NCBI GenBank assembly: GCA_003663565.1
Contig: QMTT01000016.1
Location: 1-8,754 of the forward strand
Origin: Thermoplasmata archaeon
Lineage (GTDB): Archaea > Thermoplasmatota > B47-G6 > B47-G6B > 47-G6
Length of the DNA stretch: 8,754 nucleotides
Direction of reading: 5' to 3'
A program made the position numbers and the translations under genes. Under the pieces are notes generated by a model. It saw only the letters and a program-made list of their open reading frames with translations, did no database searches and had not been told where the DNA came from. Below, piece by piece: positions 1 to 8,001 of this stretch; position 1 is the first letter of the stretch; each line of letters begins with the position of its first letter.

Positions 1-1683
<1,683 letters not shown>

Positions 1684-1712
1684 CATTTGTCGTCTGTCTT
1701 AACCTGGTTTTC

Positions 1713-1720
1713 GAGGTGAT
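1713..1720 (+). promoter_or_regulatory. Full-length Shine-Dalgarno site that decides the rtcA start
   Basis: GAGGTGAT matches the usual archaeal 16S 3' tail at all eight positions. It contains a GTG (1716) and abuts an ATG (1719), both too close to be the codon it serves. GGTGA lies exactly five bases before TTG 1725, the spacing also seen at hypC and korG, so TTG 1725 is the preferred start. Confidence 0.65.
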
Positions 1721-1724
1721 GTCA

Positions 1725-2759
1725 TTGAGGCCTATAATTATCGATGGATCATATGGTGAAGGTGGTGGTCAGATATTAAGGACATCAGTTGCTCTTTCAG
1801 CGATTACAGGTGCTCCTGTGAAGGTAATAAACATAAGGAAGAAAAGAAGTAATCCGGGGCTTAGAAATCAACATATCACTGCAATAAAAGCCGTTGCTGA
1901 AATTTCAAGAGCAAAAGTTGAAGGTCTGAGGATAGGATCCACAGAGATAGTATTTTACCCTGGAGAGCCTAAGCCTGGAAAGTTCTTCTTCGATGTAGGT
2001 ACTGCAGGCAGTGTAACACTCGTTCTTCAGAGTGTTCTTCCAGTGCTTACACTTACAGATGGACAATTTGAGGTAAAGATCAGAGGTGGAACGGATGTTC
2101 CTTGGTCGCCACCTATCGACTACTTTAAATACATCCTTAAACCGCTCTTGCATCAAATGGGATTTGAGTTTGAGGTAGAGGTAAAGAACAGAGGATTTTA
2201 TCCAAGGGGAGGAGGAGAGATAATAATACGAGGAGAAGGGGCACAATTGAGAGCAATGCAATTGAAAGAAAGAGGGAGACTTCTAGAAATTGGAGCGTCA
2301 ATATGGCTTTACAACCTTCCAGAGCACATAGCTGAACGTATGAAAAGAACATTGATGATTCATGCTTATAACGCGTTTAAGGAAACTCCTAAAGTTGTTA
2401 TAGATAGGGGTCGAAGCTTGTCTCCGGGCACGGGAGTTGTCATGTATGCTAGATTTGAGAGAACAGTATTAGGCTCTGATAGACTTGGAGAGAAAGGTGT
2501 AAGAGCTGAAACAGTAGCTCAAGAGTGTGTCGAAAAACTTAGAAAAGAGGTTAGCTCAGAAGCAACGCTTGATATCCATGCTGCAGACCAGATGCCAACG
2601 TTTATGGTACTAGCAAAGGGGGAATCATCATATAAAGTTCGAGAGATCACTAATCATGCTAGAACGAACCTTTGGGTAATATCGCAGTTCTTAGGAGATG
2701 TATACTATATCAAAGAGCTTAAAGAATCACTCTACGAAATAAGGATAAGAGGGAAATAG
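1725..2759 (+). CDS. rtcA: RNA 3'-terminal phosphate cyclase
   Basis: Converts an RNA 3'-phosphate to a 2',3'-cyclic phosphate using ATP, through a covalent enzyme-AMP on histidine; a role in RNA end processing or repair is presumed. From TTG 1725 the protein has 344 residues, normal for the family. Motifs: DGSYGEGGGQILRT starting at residue 7, RGGTDVPWSPP in the middle, RGFYPRGGGE, SPGTGVV, GSDRLGEKG, and near the C-terminus IHAADQMPTF with the probable adenylated His285. The upstream GTG 1716 and ATG 1719 are in frame but overlap the ribosome-binding site, and the TTG start gives an N-terminus (M-RPIIIDGSYGEGG) like other RtcA proteins. It ends in TAG, the only gene here apparently terminating with that codon, and an in-frame TAA follows after three sense codons (2769-2771). 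The trmI-like gene starts one base after the TAG. No RtcB ligase is nearby. Family is secure; the start is inferred. Confidence 0.94.
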   Translation: MRPIIIDGSYGEGGGQILRTSVALSAITGAPVKVINIRKKRSNPGLRNQHITAIKAVAEISRAKVEGLRIGSTEIVFYPGEPKPGKFFFDVGTAGSVTLVLQSVLPVLTLTDGQFEVKIRGGTDVPWSPPIDYFKYILKPLLHQMGFEFEVEVKNRGFYPRGGGEIIIRGEGAQLRAMQLKERGRLLEIGASIWLYNLPEHIAERMKRTLMIHAYNAFKETPKVVIDRGRSLSPGTGVVMYARFERTVLGSDRLGEKGVRAETVAQECVEKLRKEVSSEATLDIHAADQMPTFMVLAKGESSYKVREITNHARTNLWVISQFLGDVYYIKELKESLYEIRIRGK

Positions 2760-2760
2760 A

Positions 2761-3528
2761 ATGCCTCTTAACTTTGGTGATCCTGTAGTTCTTCTTGATC
2801 TGAAGAAAGGGAGGAGAAGGAATATAATTATAGAAGATAAAACAATAAAAATAAAGGGCTTTGGTGTATTTAACCCGAAAGACTTCGTTGGGAAGAACTA
2901 TGGGGATGTTATATATCTTGGAAACAAACCTGTCCTCTTGGAACCTCCTTCTATAGTGGAATGTATTAGGGGTCTCAGAAGAAAAGCCCAAATAATAGTG
3001 CCAAAGGACTCAGGGCTTATAGCGCTTTATGCCAATATAGGGCCAGGAAGCGTAGTTGTGGAAGGAGGTATTGGGAGCGGTGGACTCACGATAGTGCTTG
3101 CGAATTTCGTGAGACCAAATGGGAAGGTCATAAGCTATGACATAAATGAGGAGTTTTTTAAGATAGCACACTACAATTTGAGAGTTGCAGGGCTTCATGA
3201 GTATGTAGAAATGAAACTTAAAGACATAAAGGAGGGTATAGACGAATCCAATATAGATGCGGTGGTCTTAGATATACCAGAGCCATGGGAAGTTGTCGAG
3301 CACGCAAAGGAGTCTCTTAAGTCATTTGGGCATTTTGTTGCATATGTTCCTACTATAGAGCAAGCTAGAAGAACGTACCTTGAGCTTAAGAATCACGAGT
3401 TTTATAACTTAGAAATAGTAGAGCTCATCATGAGAAACATTCTGGTGAAACCACTTGGCACAAGGCCCAACAACAAGGTCATAGGACATACGGGCTACAT
3501 AATAGTTGGAAGGAAGCTCAATGATTAA
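2761..3528 (+). CDS. trmI: tRNA (adenine-N1)-methyltransferase, TrmI family
   Basis: S-adenosylmethionine-dependent methylation of adenine N1 in the tRNA T-loop (A58; archaeal members often also A57), which stabilises tRNA at high temperature. The protein has 255 residues. The N-terminal part (1-80) is the small beta domain typical of the family, with GDVIYLGNK near 48-56 and KAQIIVPKDSG near 75-85. The Rossmann domain shows SAM motif I VVEGGIGSGG at 99-108, the acidic turn SYDINEEF at 125-132, motif IV VVLDIPEPW at 168-176, and the C-terminal RPNNKVIGHTGYI at 235-247. The ATG follows the rtcA TAG by one base, with GAGGG at 2749-2753 as ribosome-binding site. The TAA stop overlaps that of the convergent hycI-like gene. 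Family is secure; site specificity (57/58) is not visible. Confidence 0.92.
   Translation: MPLNFGDPVVLLDLKKGRRRNIIIEDKTIKIKGFGVFNPKDFVGKNYGDVIYLGNKPVLLEPPSIVECIRGLRRKAQIIVPKDSGLIALYANIGPGSVVVEGGIGSGGLTIVLANFVRPNGKVISYDINEEFFKIAHYNLRVAGLHEYVEMKLKDIKEGIDESNIDAVVLDIPEPWEVVEHAKESLKSFGHFVAYVPTIEQARRTYLELKNHEFYNLEIVELIMRNILVKPLGTRPNNKVIGHTGYIIVGRKLND
3525..3528. other. Shared TTAA: overlapping stop codons of convergent genes
   Basis: The palindrome TTAA gives the TAA of trmI (3526-3528, plus) and the TAA of the hycI-type gene (3527-3525, minus). The two gene blocks therefore converge with no intergenic space, and any transcription terminator must lie inside the opposing coding sequence. Confidence 0.95.
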
Positions 3529-3974
3529 ATATATTTTATTTCAAGATATTTGTCCTCACATATAATTCTAGCGAGTCTTTTGCATGCGTTTACTACTTCT
3601 TTGGAAGGGGGTCCAAATTCCAAGGTCTTAGGTTGAACTCCTACAAAATATATTTCCTTACAAGATTCTGTGAGTATATTAATTATAAGTTTCGTGGGGA
3701 TCCTATGTGTTGAAAGCATTATTTCCTCAGAGACCTTCTCTAATGGTATTAGAAAGTATTCACCTGGAGGCTTTCCCATAATCGTAGCATCCACTATGAG
3801 AAGTACATCTGGTTTTTCTTTTGCTATCTTGAATACGTATGATTCTGGAGTAGTGCCTGCTAGATATACTTTCCATGAACTTCCACACATGCTCCTAACG
3901 AGCCTTCCAACGAGCATTCCTGCAGAGTCATCTCCTTTGAGCTCATTTCCTATTGCTAACAGTACCTTTTTCAA
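3525..3974 (-). CDS. hycI: [NiFe]-hydrogenase maturation protease, HycI type
   Basis: Endopeptidase that removes the C-terminal tail of a [NiFe]-hydrogenase large subunit after nickel insertion, closing the active site. Motifs (numbered from TTG 3974): GNELKGDDSAG near 9-19, TTPES near 41-45, VDATIMGKPPGE near 61-72, STHRIP at 88-93 and VGVQPKTLEFG near the C-terminus. The nickel-sensing residues are Asp16, Asp62 and His90, matching the numbering I recall for E. coli HycI. An ATG at 3980 adds two codons but overlaps GGTGA (3985-3981); TTG 3974 lies six bases after that site and is preferred. ATG 3980 directly abuts the hypC TGA. This protease type usually serves group 4 (Hyc/Ech/Mbh-like) or group 3 enzymes; no large subunit is in the window to confirm which. 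Family is secure; start and target are inferred. Confidence 0.9.
   Translation of the reverse strand: MKKVLLAIGNELKGDDSAGMLVGRLVRSMCGSSWKVYLAGTTPESYVFKIAKEKPDVLLIVDATIMGKPPGEYFLIPLEKVSEEIMLSTHRIPTKLIINILTESCKEIYFVGVQPKTLEFGPPSKEVVNACKRLARIICEDKYLEIKYI
3529..3542 (+). terminator. Possible T-rich terminator for the lonB-nadM-rtcA-trmI unit
   Basis: Directly after the trmI stop the plus strand is A/T-only with two T runs (ATTTTATTT). Archaeal termination often occurs at such tracts, but these runs are short and the sequence also encodes the end of the opposing gene. This is weak support. Confidence 0.25.
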
Positions 3975-3980
3975 GGGCAT

Positions 3981-3985
3981 TCACC
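3981..3985 (-). promoter_or_regulatory. Shine-Dalgarno site favouring TTG start of the hycI-type gene
   Basis: On the minus strand GGTGA runs directly into ATG 3980, leaving no spacer, while TTG 3974 is six bases downstream. The site overlaps the hypC TGA stop, so termination and re-initiation are probably coupled. Confidence 0.5.
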
Positions 3986-4211
3986 GTGAAAAGACGCTCA
4001 TGATCCTTCTAAGATCCTCAAGAATCTCTTCAGCATCTTTTGCTCTTAACTTTTGTATGGCAAATCCTGCATGTACTAGAACGTAGTCTCCGACCCTTAC
4101 ATCTGGGATCAACATTATGTTCACTTTTCTTCTTGAGCCTCCAAAGTCTACAATAGCGTGCTTTCCATCACCCTCTATCTTTGTTATCTTTCCTGGAACT
4201 GCTAGACACAT
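3981..4211 (-). CDS. hypC: Hydrogenase maturation chaperone HypC
   Basis: Small chaperone that, with HypD, carries the Fe(CN)2CO unit and delivers it to the hydrogenase large-subunit precursor. From ATG 4211 the protein has 76 residues, the usual size, and begins with the invariant MCLAVPGKI; Cys2 is the iron-binding residue and must become N-terminal after Met removal. Other marks are the beta-barrel sequence with VDFGGSRRKV and the VGDYVLVHAGFAIQKL segment. A GTG at 4223 lies in frame but would bury Cys2 behind extra residues. GGTGA at 4221-4217 sits five bases before ATG 4211, supporting that start. The gene overlaps the 3' end of hypF by 44 bases and ends in TGA. HypD, its partner, is not in the window. 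Identification is secure. Confidence 0.95.
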   Translation of the reverse strand: MCLAVPGKITKIEGDGKHAIVDFGGSRRKVNIMLIPDVRVGDYVLVHAGFAIQKLRAKDAEEILEDLRRIMSVFSR

Positions 4212-6399
4212 TAACCTCACCACTTAGTATAAGGCCACTTGCAATATAGTTTTGTCCTATAGAAATCCCAGCATCTCCGTTAGGGGTCAAGTTATGAAGG
4301 AGAGGGTTAAGGCCATACTCTCTAGCTAAGGACTCAAACATCTCAGTCATAGGAACATTATAAGACACACCACCTGTAAACCCCACGTAATCTATACTGA
4401 ACTTCTCAGAGTATTCGCTTGCAATTTCCATAAATGCGTTCATAATACCATATATCAATTTATATGCAAAATCGGCCTTTTCCTTTTTTGTTTTAAGGTT
4501 CTTTATCTCGGAGAAGTAATCATATGGGTTTACTACTTTCATTTTCCCCGAGTTCTCTATCTCAACTTCAAGTGGTTTCCCTTCACCGATTAAAAGGAGT
4601 GATTCAAGTCTCATGGCAGGTTCTCCATCATATGTAGCTCTTTCACAGATCCCTAAAGCGTATGAAAGGGCGTCTAAGAGCCTTCCCATACTCGATGTAG
4701 TGGGGGATACTTCGATCATGTACTCTGGTATGTTGTCAGCTAAGGTACTGTCTATAGCTCTAAGTATTGACATGTATGAAAGCTTGGGCTCCAAGATTGC
4801 TTTTTCTCCTCCTATAAGTCTTATGGGCTTAAGAGAAGCAATTCTCACGTATGTTGTGCGCTCTGCATATAAAAGCTCCCCTCCCCAAATGGTTCCGTCA
4901 TCGCCGAATCCAGTCCCATCGAAGGAGAAGAATATACCGCTTCCTACATTATGCTCATATAATAGAGTAGCGGCATGTGCGTGGTGATGTTGAACTAAAA
5001 GAACATTTTCAAAATATCTTTCTGCGTACTCCCTTGTGCTATATCTGGGATGCTTATCCGCTACTACTAGGTCAAAATCCTTAATCTTGAGCATTCTTCT
5101 GAACTTTTCTATGGCGCTCATTAAGAACTCCAAGACCTCGTAGTCTGTACCGTCTCCTATGTGTTGGCTTGTGAACATGTAACCGTCTTTAGATATCGTA
5201 AACGTTATGTTCATTTCAGCACCGACAGATAGTATCTTATAGTTGTGATCCACAGGGAATGGTAAGGGCACGTACCCCCTAGACCTCCTTATGATGAACG
5301 TCTTGTCCTTGTAGACCTTCACAACGGAATCGTCTATCCTATTTACAATAGGTCTTTCGTGGCTTAGATATATGTCTGCTGGAAGCCTTAGTGCTTCTTC
5401 ATCTGTTATGGCCATAGGTTTACCGGGAAGGTTACCAGAAGTCATCACTATCGCGTTTGAACGCATATAATAAAATAATATATGTTGTATCGCAGAATAT
5501 GGCAAATATGCTCCAATATATGGCAGTCCTGGTGCTATATTTTCTGTTTCTTCATTAAACACTCTTTTTCTAAGGAGTACTATGGGTCTTATGGGAGAAA
5601 GAAGTAGCTCTCTCTCAGTTTCACTTATATATGCATACTTTTCAATAGAGTTAATATCACGAAACATGACTGCAAAGGGTTTTGATGGTCTCTTGTAAAG
5701 CTTTCTAAGTCTAGGAATCTCGCTAATCTTACAGATAACGTGATACCCTCCCCAACCCTTTATAACTCCTATCGCCCCTTCGTCTATAGCCTTAGCGAAT
5801 TCCTTTATGGGATTCTCAATAAAAAGCTTCTTTCCATCCTTTGTAAGAAGATACATTTTGGGACCACAGAGCTTACATGAAATAGTTTGAGCATCGTATC
5901 TTCTATCATTTGGGTCTAGGTATTCTCTAAGACACTCCTTACACATCGGGAAAAGTTTCATAGAAGTCCTTTCTCTGTCGTAAGGAAGATCCTCTATTAT
6001 TGAGAACCTCGCGCCGCACTTAGTACAATTTGTAAACGGATATAAGTATCTCCTATTATTTGGATCAAAGAGCTCTCTTAGACATTCTTCACATATTGCT
6101 GTATCTGGAGGGACTATAGATGTTCTCTCTGCGTCTTTGCTTTCTTTTATCTCGAAGCCATCATATTCTTCATCAGGAGGCTCATTTAGTAGCTCTATGC
6201 TTGTGATCTTGGCTATCGGTGGCAAACTCTTCTCCAAAAGGGATATGAACATTTCAACCTTATTGTCCTCTTCTATGAATATTTCAACGTATGATCCTTT
6301 GTTTCTGACATAGCCATGAATACCTAGATCTCTCGCTATACGAGAAACTGTTGGCCTGAACCCAACGCCCTGAACAACACCTCGGATAATGATCTTCAT
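4168..6399 (-). CDS. hypF: Carbamoyltransferase HypF (hydrogenase CN ligand synthesis)
   Basis: Uses carbamoyl phosphate and ATP to carbamoylate the C-terminal Cys of HypE, the first step to the cyanide ligands of [NiFe] hydrogenase. The 743 residues contain all expected domains: acylphosphatase (1-about 90; GVVQGVGFRP with Arg15), two zinc-finger-like units (Cys103/106/125/128 and Cys153/156/175/178), a YrdC-like domain (about 195-380; KPFAVMF, TSGNLPGKP, NRIDDSVV, RRSRGYVP), and a Kae1-like domain (about 388-725; SQHIGD, QHHHAHA at 470-476, FDGTGFGDDGTIWGGE, SSMGRLLDAL, FTGGVSYN). The late motif reads TPNGDAGISIGQ where relatives usually have PNDGG. A polar Ser/Lys tail, VSSSSRKDNKDRG, ends the protein and is encoded in the 44-base overlap with hypC. 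The start has GGTGGAG at 6411-6405. It ends in TGA. Identification is secure. Confidence 0.97.
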   Translation of the reverse strand: MKIIIRGVVQGVGFRPTVSRIARDLGIHGYVRNKGSYVEIFIEEDNKVEMFISLLEKSLPPIAKITSIELLNEPPDEEYDGFEIKESKDAERTSIVPPDTAICEECLRELFDPNNRRYLYPFTNCTKCGARFSIIEDLPYDRERTSMKLFPMCKECLREYLDPNDRRYDAQTISCKLCGPKMYLLTKDGKKLFIENPIKEFAKAIDEGAIGVIKGWGGYHVICKISEIPRLRKLYKRPSKPFAVMFRDINSIEKYAYISETERELLLSPIRPIVLLRKRVFNEETENIAPGLPYIGAYLPYSAIQHILFYYMRSNAIVMTSGNLPGKPMAITDEEALRLPADIYLSHERPIVNRIDDSVVKVYKDKTFIIRRSRGYVPLPFPVDHNYKILSVGAEMNITFTISKDGYMFTSQHIGDGTDYEVLEFLMSAIEKFRRMLKIKDFDLVVADKHPRYSTREYAERYFENVLLVQHHHAHAATLLYEHNVGSGIFFSFDGTGFGDDGTIWGGELLYAERTTYVRIASLKPIRLIGGEKAILEPKLSYMSILRAIDSTLADNIPEYMIEVSPTTSSMGRLLDALSYALGICERATYDGEPAMRLESLLLIGEGKPLEVEIENSGKMKVVNPYDYFSEIKNLKTKKEKADFAYKLIYGIMNAFMEIASEYSEKFSIDYVGFTGGVSYNVPMTEMFESLAREYGLNPLLHNLTPNGDAGISIGQNYIASGLILSGEVNVSSSSRKDNKDRG

Positions 6400-6420
6400 G
6401 ACTTCTCCACCAAAGAGCCC

Positions 6421-6609
6421 TTAAAGTTTCTTCCCTGCATCTATAAGCATCTTTCGATAGTAGGCAGTAAGTGCTGCTTCAATTATCGGAACATCATCTA
6501 AAGGTATTTCCACTCTTTTTTTACAACACTCTGCAATGATTTTACTCTTATCTATAATCACCTTAACGATCTTACCATTAGAGAGTGTTATAGTGATCTC
6601 TTCGACCAT
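6421..6609 (-). CDS. Small conserved-looking protein of unknown function in the hyp-kor cluster
   Basis: I do not recognise this 62-residue protein. The first 25 residues predict beta strands (ITITLSNGKIVKVIID), followed by an adjacent cysteine pair, Cys28-Cys29, within a Lys-rich stretch, then an amphipathic helix (about 38-57, DVPIIEAALTAYYRKML). There is no signal peptide or membrane segment. It lies between korG (43 bases upstream) and hypF (21 bases downstream), all on the minus strand, and has a passable ribosome-binding site (GGGAT, four bases before ATG 6609) and a TAA stop. The arrangement and clean start suggest a real gene co-transcribed with hypF. The cysteine pair could bind a metal, but that is a guess. 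A role in hydrogenase maturation or in Kor function is only suggested by position. Confidence 0.7.
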   Translation of the reverse strand: MVEEITITLSNGKIVKVIIDKSKIIAECCKKRVEIPLDDVPIIEAALTAYYRKMLIDAGKKL

Positions 6610-6652
6610 ATAAATCCCATGTTTTTAAAATCATTATGCGTGCAGAACTGTC
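6610..6652 (-). promoter_or_regulatory. korG-orf62 spacer with weak TATA-like box
   Basis: This 43-base gap is the longest on the minus strand. It holds TTTTAAAAA (minus strand, 6630-6622), TATA-like but centred only about 17 bases before ATG 6609, closer than the roughly 25-30 expected for a leaderless archaeal transcript. An internal promoter for the hyp genes is possible but not well supported; otherwise nothing else is seen here. Confidence 0.2.
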
Positions 6653-7210
6653 TTAAGGAACTCGCAGTTTGTAATCATAACCTGCTTTTAAGGCCTTCAC
6701 GTTGCTTTCGACAATTTTTTCGCTGAACGTCTCTCTTAAGACCTTCTCGACGTCTTCCAGGGATACAAAGTCTCCAATGTATCTTATAAGGAATCCCAAA
6801 GCTACCATATTTACTGCTCTAGGATTTCCCACATCATTTGCAATACTTGTCATAGGAATACCAATTTTTTCCTTTACTGATGCTATCTCAGGTTCCTTTG
6901 GGAGAACATCTTTGTTATATATGACAATACTTTCTTCGTTAAGCATGTTTATCACTCTTTTGCTCTTAAGAGGCCACATGTGTAGTGCTATGAGGTAGTC
7001 TATCCTTTCCAGAAAGGGATATATTATAGGTCTCTTGGAGATCTTTACTTCGGCTTTGCTAGGCCCACCCATAGTCTGCGATGTATATGCTGCTTCCATT
7101 GTGGCATAAAGTCCACGATATTCAACTACAATTCTTCCTATTATGTTTCCAGCGAGAATGGCTCCTTGACCTCCAATTCCGCCTATAAATATCCCTATTT
7201 CGTCCTTCAA
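6653..7210 (-). CDS. korG: 2-oxoacid:ferredoxin oxidoreductase, gamma subunit
   Basis: Gamma subunit of the thiamine-diphosphate- and iron-sulphur-dependent 2-oxoacid:ferredoxin oxidoreductase; with alpha and beta it forms the CoA-dependent complex. Diagnostic features are the N-terminal GIFIGGIGGQGAILAGNIIGR fold signature, the SKAEVKIS strand, DYLIALH and VNMVALGFLI. Numbered from TTG 7210 it has 185 residues. GTG 7219 is in frame but is part of the GGTGAT ribosome-binding site, and TTG 7210 follows GGTGA by five bases. The segment aligned with the common SYGPEARGG motif reads AYTSQTMGG, keeping only the final Gly-Gly. The korB stop (TAA, 7224-7222) abuts the ribosome-binding site, implying coupled translation. 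It ends in TAA. The family is clear. Substrate (2-oxoglutarate versus another 2-oxoacid) is taken from the alpha and beta subunits. Confidence 0.9.
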   Translation of the reverse strand: MKDEIGIFIGGIGGQGAILAGNIIGRIVVEYRGLYATMEAAYTSQTMGGPSKAEVKISKRPIIYPFLERIDYLIALHMWPLKSKRVINMLNEESIVIYNKDVLPKEPEIASVKEKIGIPMTSIANDVGNPRAVNMVALGFLIRYIGDFVSLEDVEKVLRETFSEKIVESNVKALKAGYDYKLRVP

Positions 7211-7214
7211 ATAA

Positions 7215-7220
7215 ATCACC
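7215..7220 (-). promoter_or_regulatory. Shine-Dalgarno site favouring TTG start of korG
   Basis: GGTGAT (minus strand) contains the in-frame GTG 7219 that would otherwise look like the start. TTG 7210 is five bases after GGTGA, the same geometry as rtcA and hypC, so the GTG is probably part of the ribosome-binding site rather than the first codon. Confidence 0.55.
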
Positions 7221-7221
7221 C

Positions 7222-8001
7222 TTATGGAATAGGCTTCCTATTTCTATTGATGATCTCTCCAAGCAAGAACACAGGTTCTCCAAGCTTTTCCTTTAGCTCA
7301 TTTAACTTCTTCTTGTCATATGTTGTTCTAGACTTCAGCCATTCAAGGACTTCAGTTGGATTTCTCATCCTGTTTCTTCTTCCAAACTGTACTGGACATT
7401 GCGAGAGGACCTCGACGAACACGAAACCTCTGTGTGTGAGCATCTTTTTAAATCCTGCTATTAACCCTTTAGGGTCATGTGTGGAATATCGTGCAACCCA
7501 GTTAGCTCCAGCTGCTGCAACGAGCTCAGCAGTATCAAAGAAGTACTCTTGGTTTCCAAAGGGTGTGGTCGTTGTGATAGCTCCAGGAGGAGTTGTAGGC
7601 GCGAGCTGCCCCCCTGTAAGTGCATAATTGAAGTTTGTCACTTGAATCACCTTTATGTCTACATTTCTTCTTGCTGCATGGATTAGATGATTTCCTCCAA
7701 TACCAGCTATATCTCCATCTCCTCCTATTACTATGACCTCTAATTCTGGGTTTGCGAGCTTCAATCCAATAGCAACAGGTATAGCTCTACCATGGGTGAC
7801 ATGCATTGAATCTATGTTTAAGTACCCGGGTATCCTTCCAGTGCACCCTATACCTCCAACCATGACGAGCTTGTCAAGATCAAGATCAAGTTCAGATACA
7901 GCAAAATAAAGGGCATTCATGATAGTTCCAAGGCCACATCCGGGACAGAACATATGTGGCCATCGCTCAAACCTGAAGAAGTCTTCCCTCTTTACAACCA
8001 T
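7222..8001 (-). CDS. korB: 2-oxoacid:ferredoxin oxidoreductase, beta subunit (thiamine-diphosphate binding)
   Basis: Beta subunit carrying thiamine diphosphate and a 4Fe-4S cluster; it catalyses decarboxylation and passes electrons to ferredoxin. The 259 residues are typical. Cluster ligands are probably Cys19 and Cys22 (FCPGCG), Cys53 (GGIGCTG) and Cys202 (SQCPVQFGRRN), the pattern known for archaeal 2-oxoacid:ferredoxin oxidoreductases. The thiamine-diphosphate motif runs from GGDGD (93-97) to NFNYALTGGQ (123-132), with IHAARRN between, favouring the Kor/OFOR branch over pyruvate-specific PorB. ATG 8001 lies inside the end of korA (10-base overlap), preceded by GAGGCGAT at 8015-8008, one mismatch from the full Shine-Dalgarno sequence. 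It ends in TAA. All catalytic motifs are intact, so the complex is expected to be functional if korA is expressed. Exact substrate is not proven by sequence. Confidence 0.95.
   Translation of the reverse strand: MVVKREDFFRFERWPHMFCPGCGLGTIMNALYFAVSELDLDLDKLVMVGGIGCTGRIPGYLNIDSMHVTHGRAIPVAIGLKLANPELEVIVIGGDGDIAGIGGNHLIHAARRNVDIKVIQVTNFNYALTGGQLAPTTPPGAITTTTPFGNQEYFFDTAELVAAAGANWVARYSTHDPKGLIAGFKKMLTHRGFVFVEVLSQCPVQFGRRNRMRNPTEVLEWLKSRTTYDKKKLNELKEKLGEPVFLLGEIINRNRKPIP

Noticed and set aside
1905..2261. 118-codon minus-strand frame inside rtcA
   Set aside because: It is a shadow frame of a conserved gene, rich in Tyr, Ser and Leu with no recognisable domain.
3670..4086. 138-codon plus-strand frame opposite the hycI-type gene and hypC
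   Set aside because: It lies antisense to two well-supported genes and its translation resembles no known family.
4613..4987. 124-codon plus-strand frame inside hypF
   Set aside because: It is antisense to the Kae1-like domain of HypF; no support beyond being open.
7166..7627. 153-codon plus-strand frame opposite korB and korG
   Set aside because: It is antisense to genes with clear catalytic motifs, low-complexity Ser/Phe-rich, and has no ribosome-binding site that I can see.
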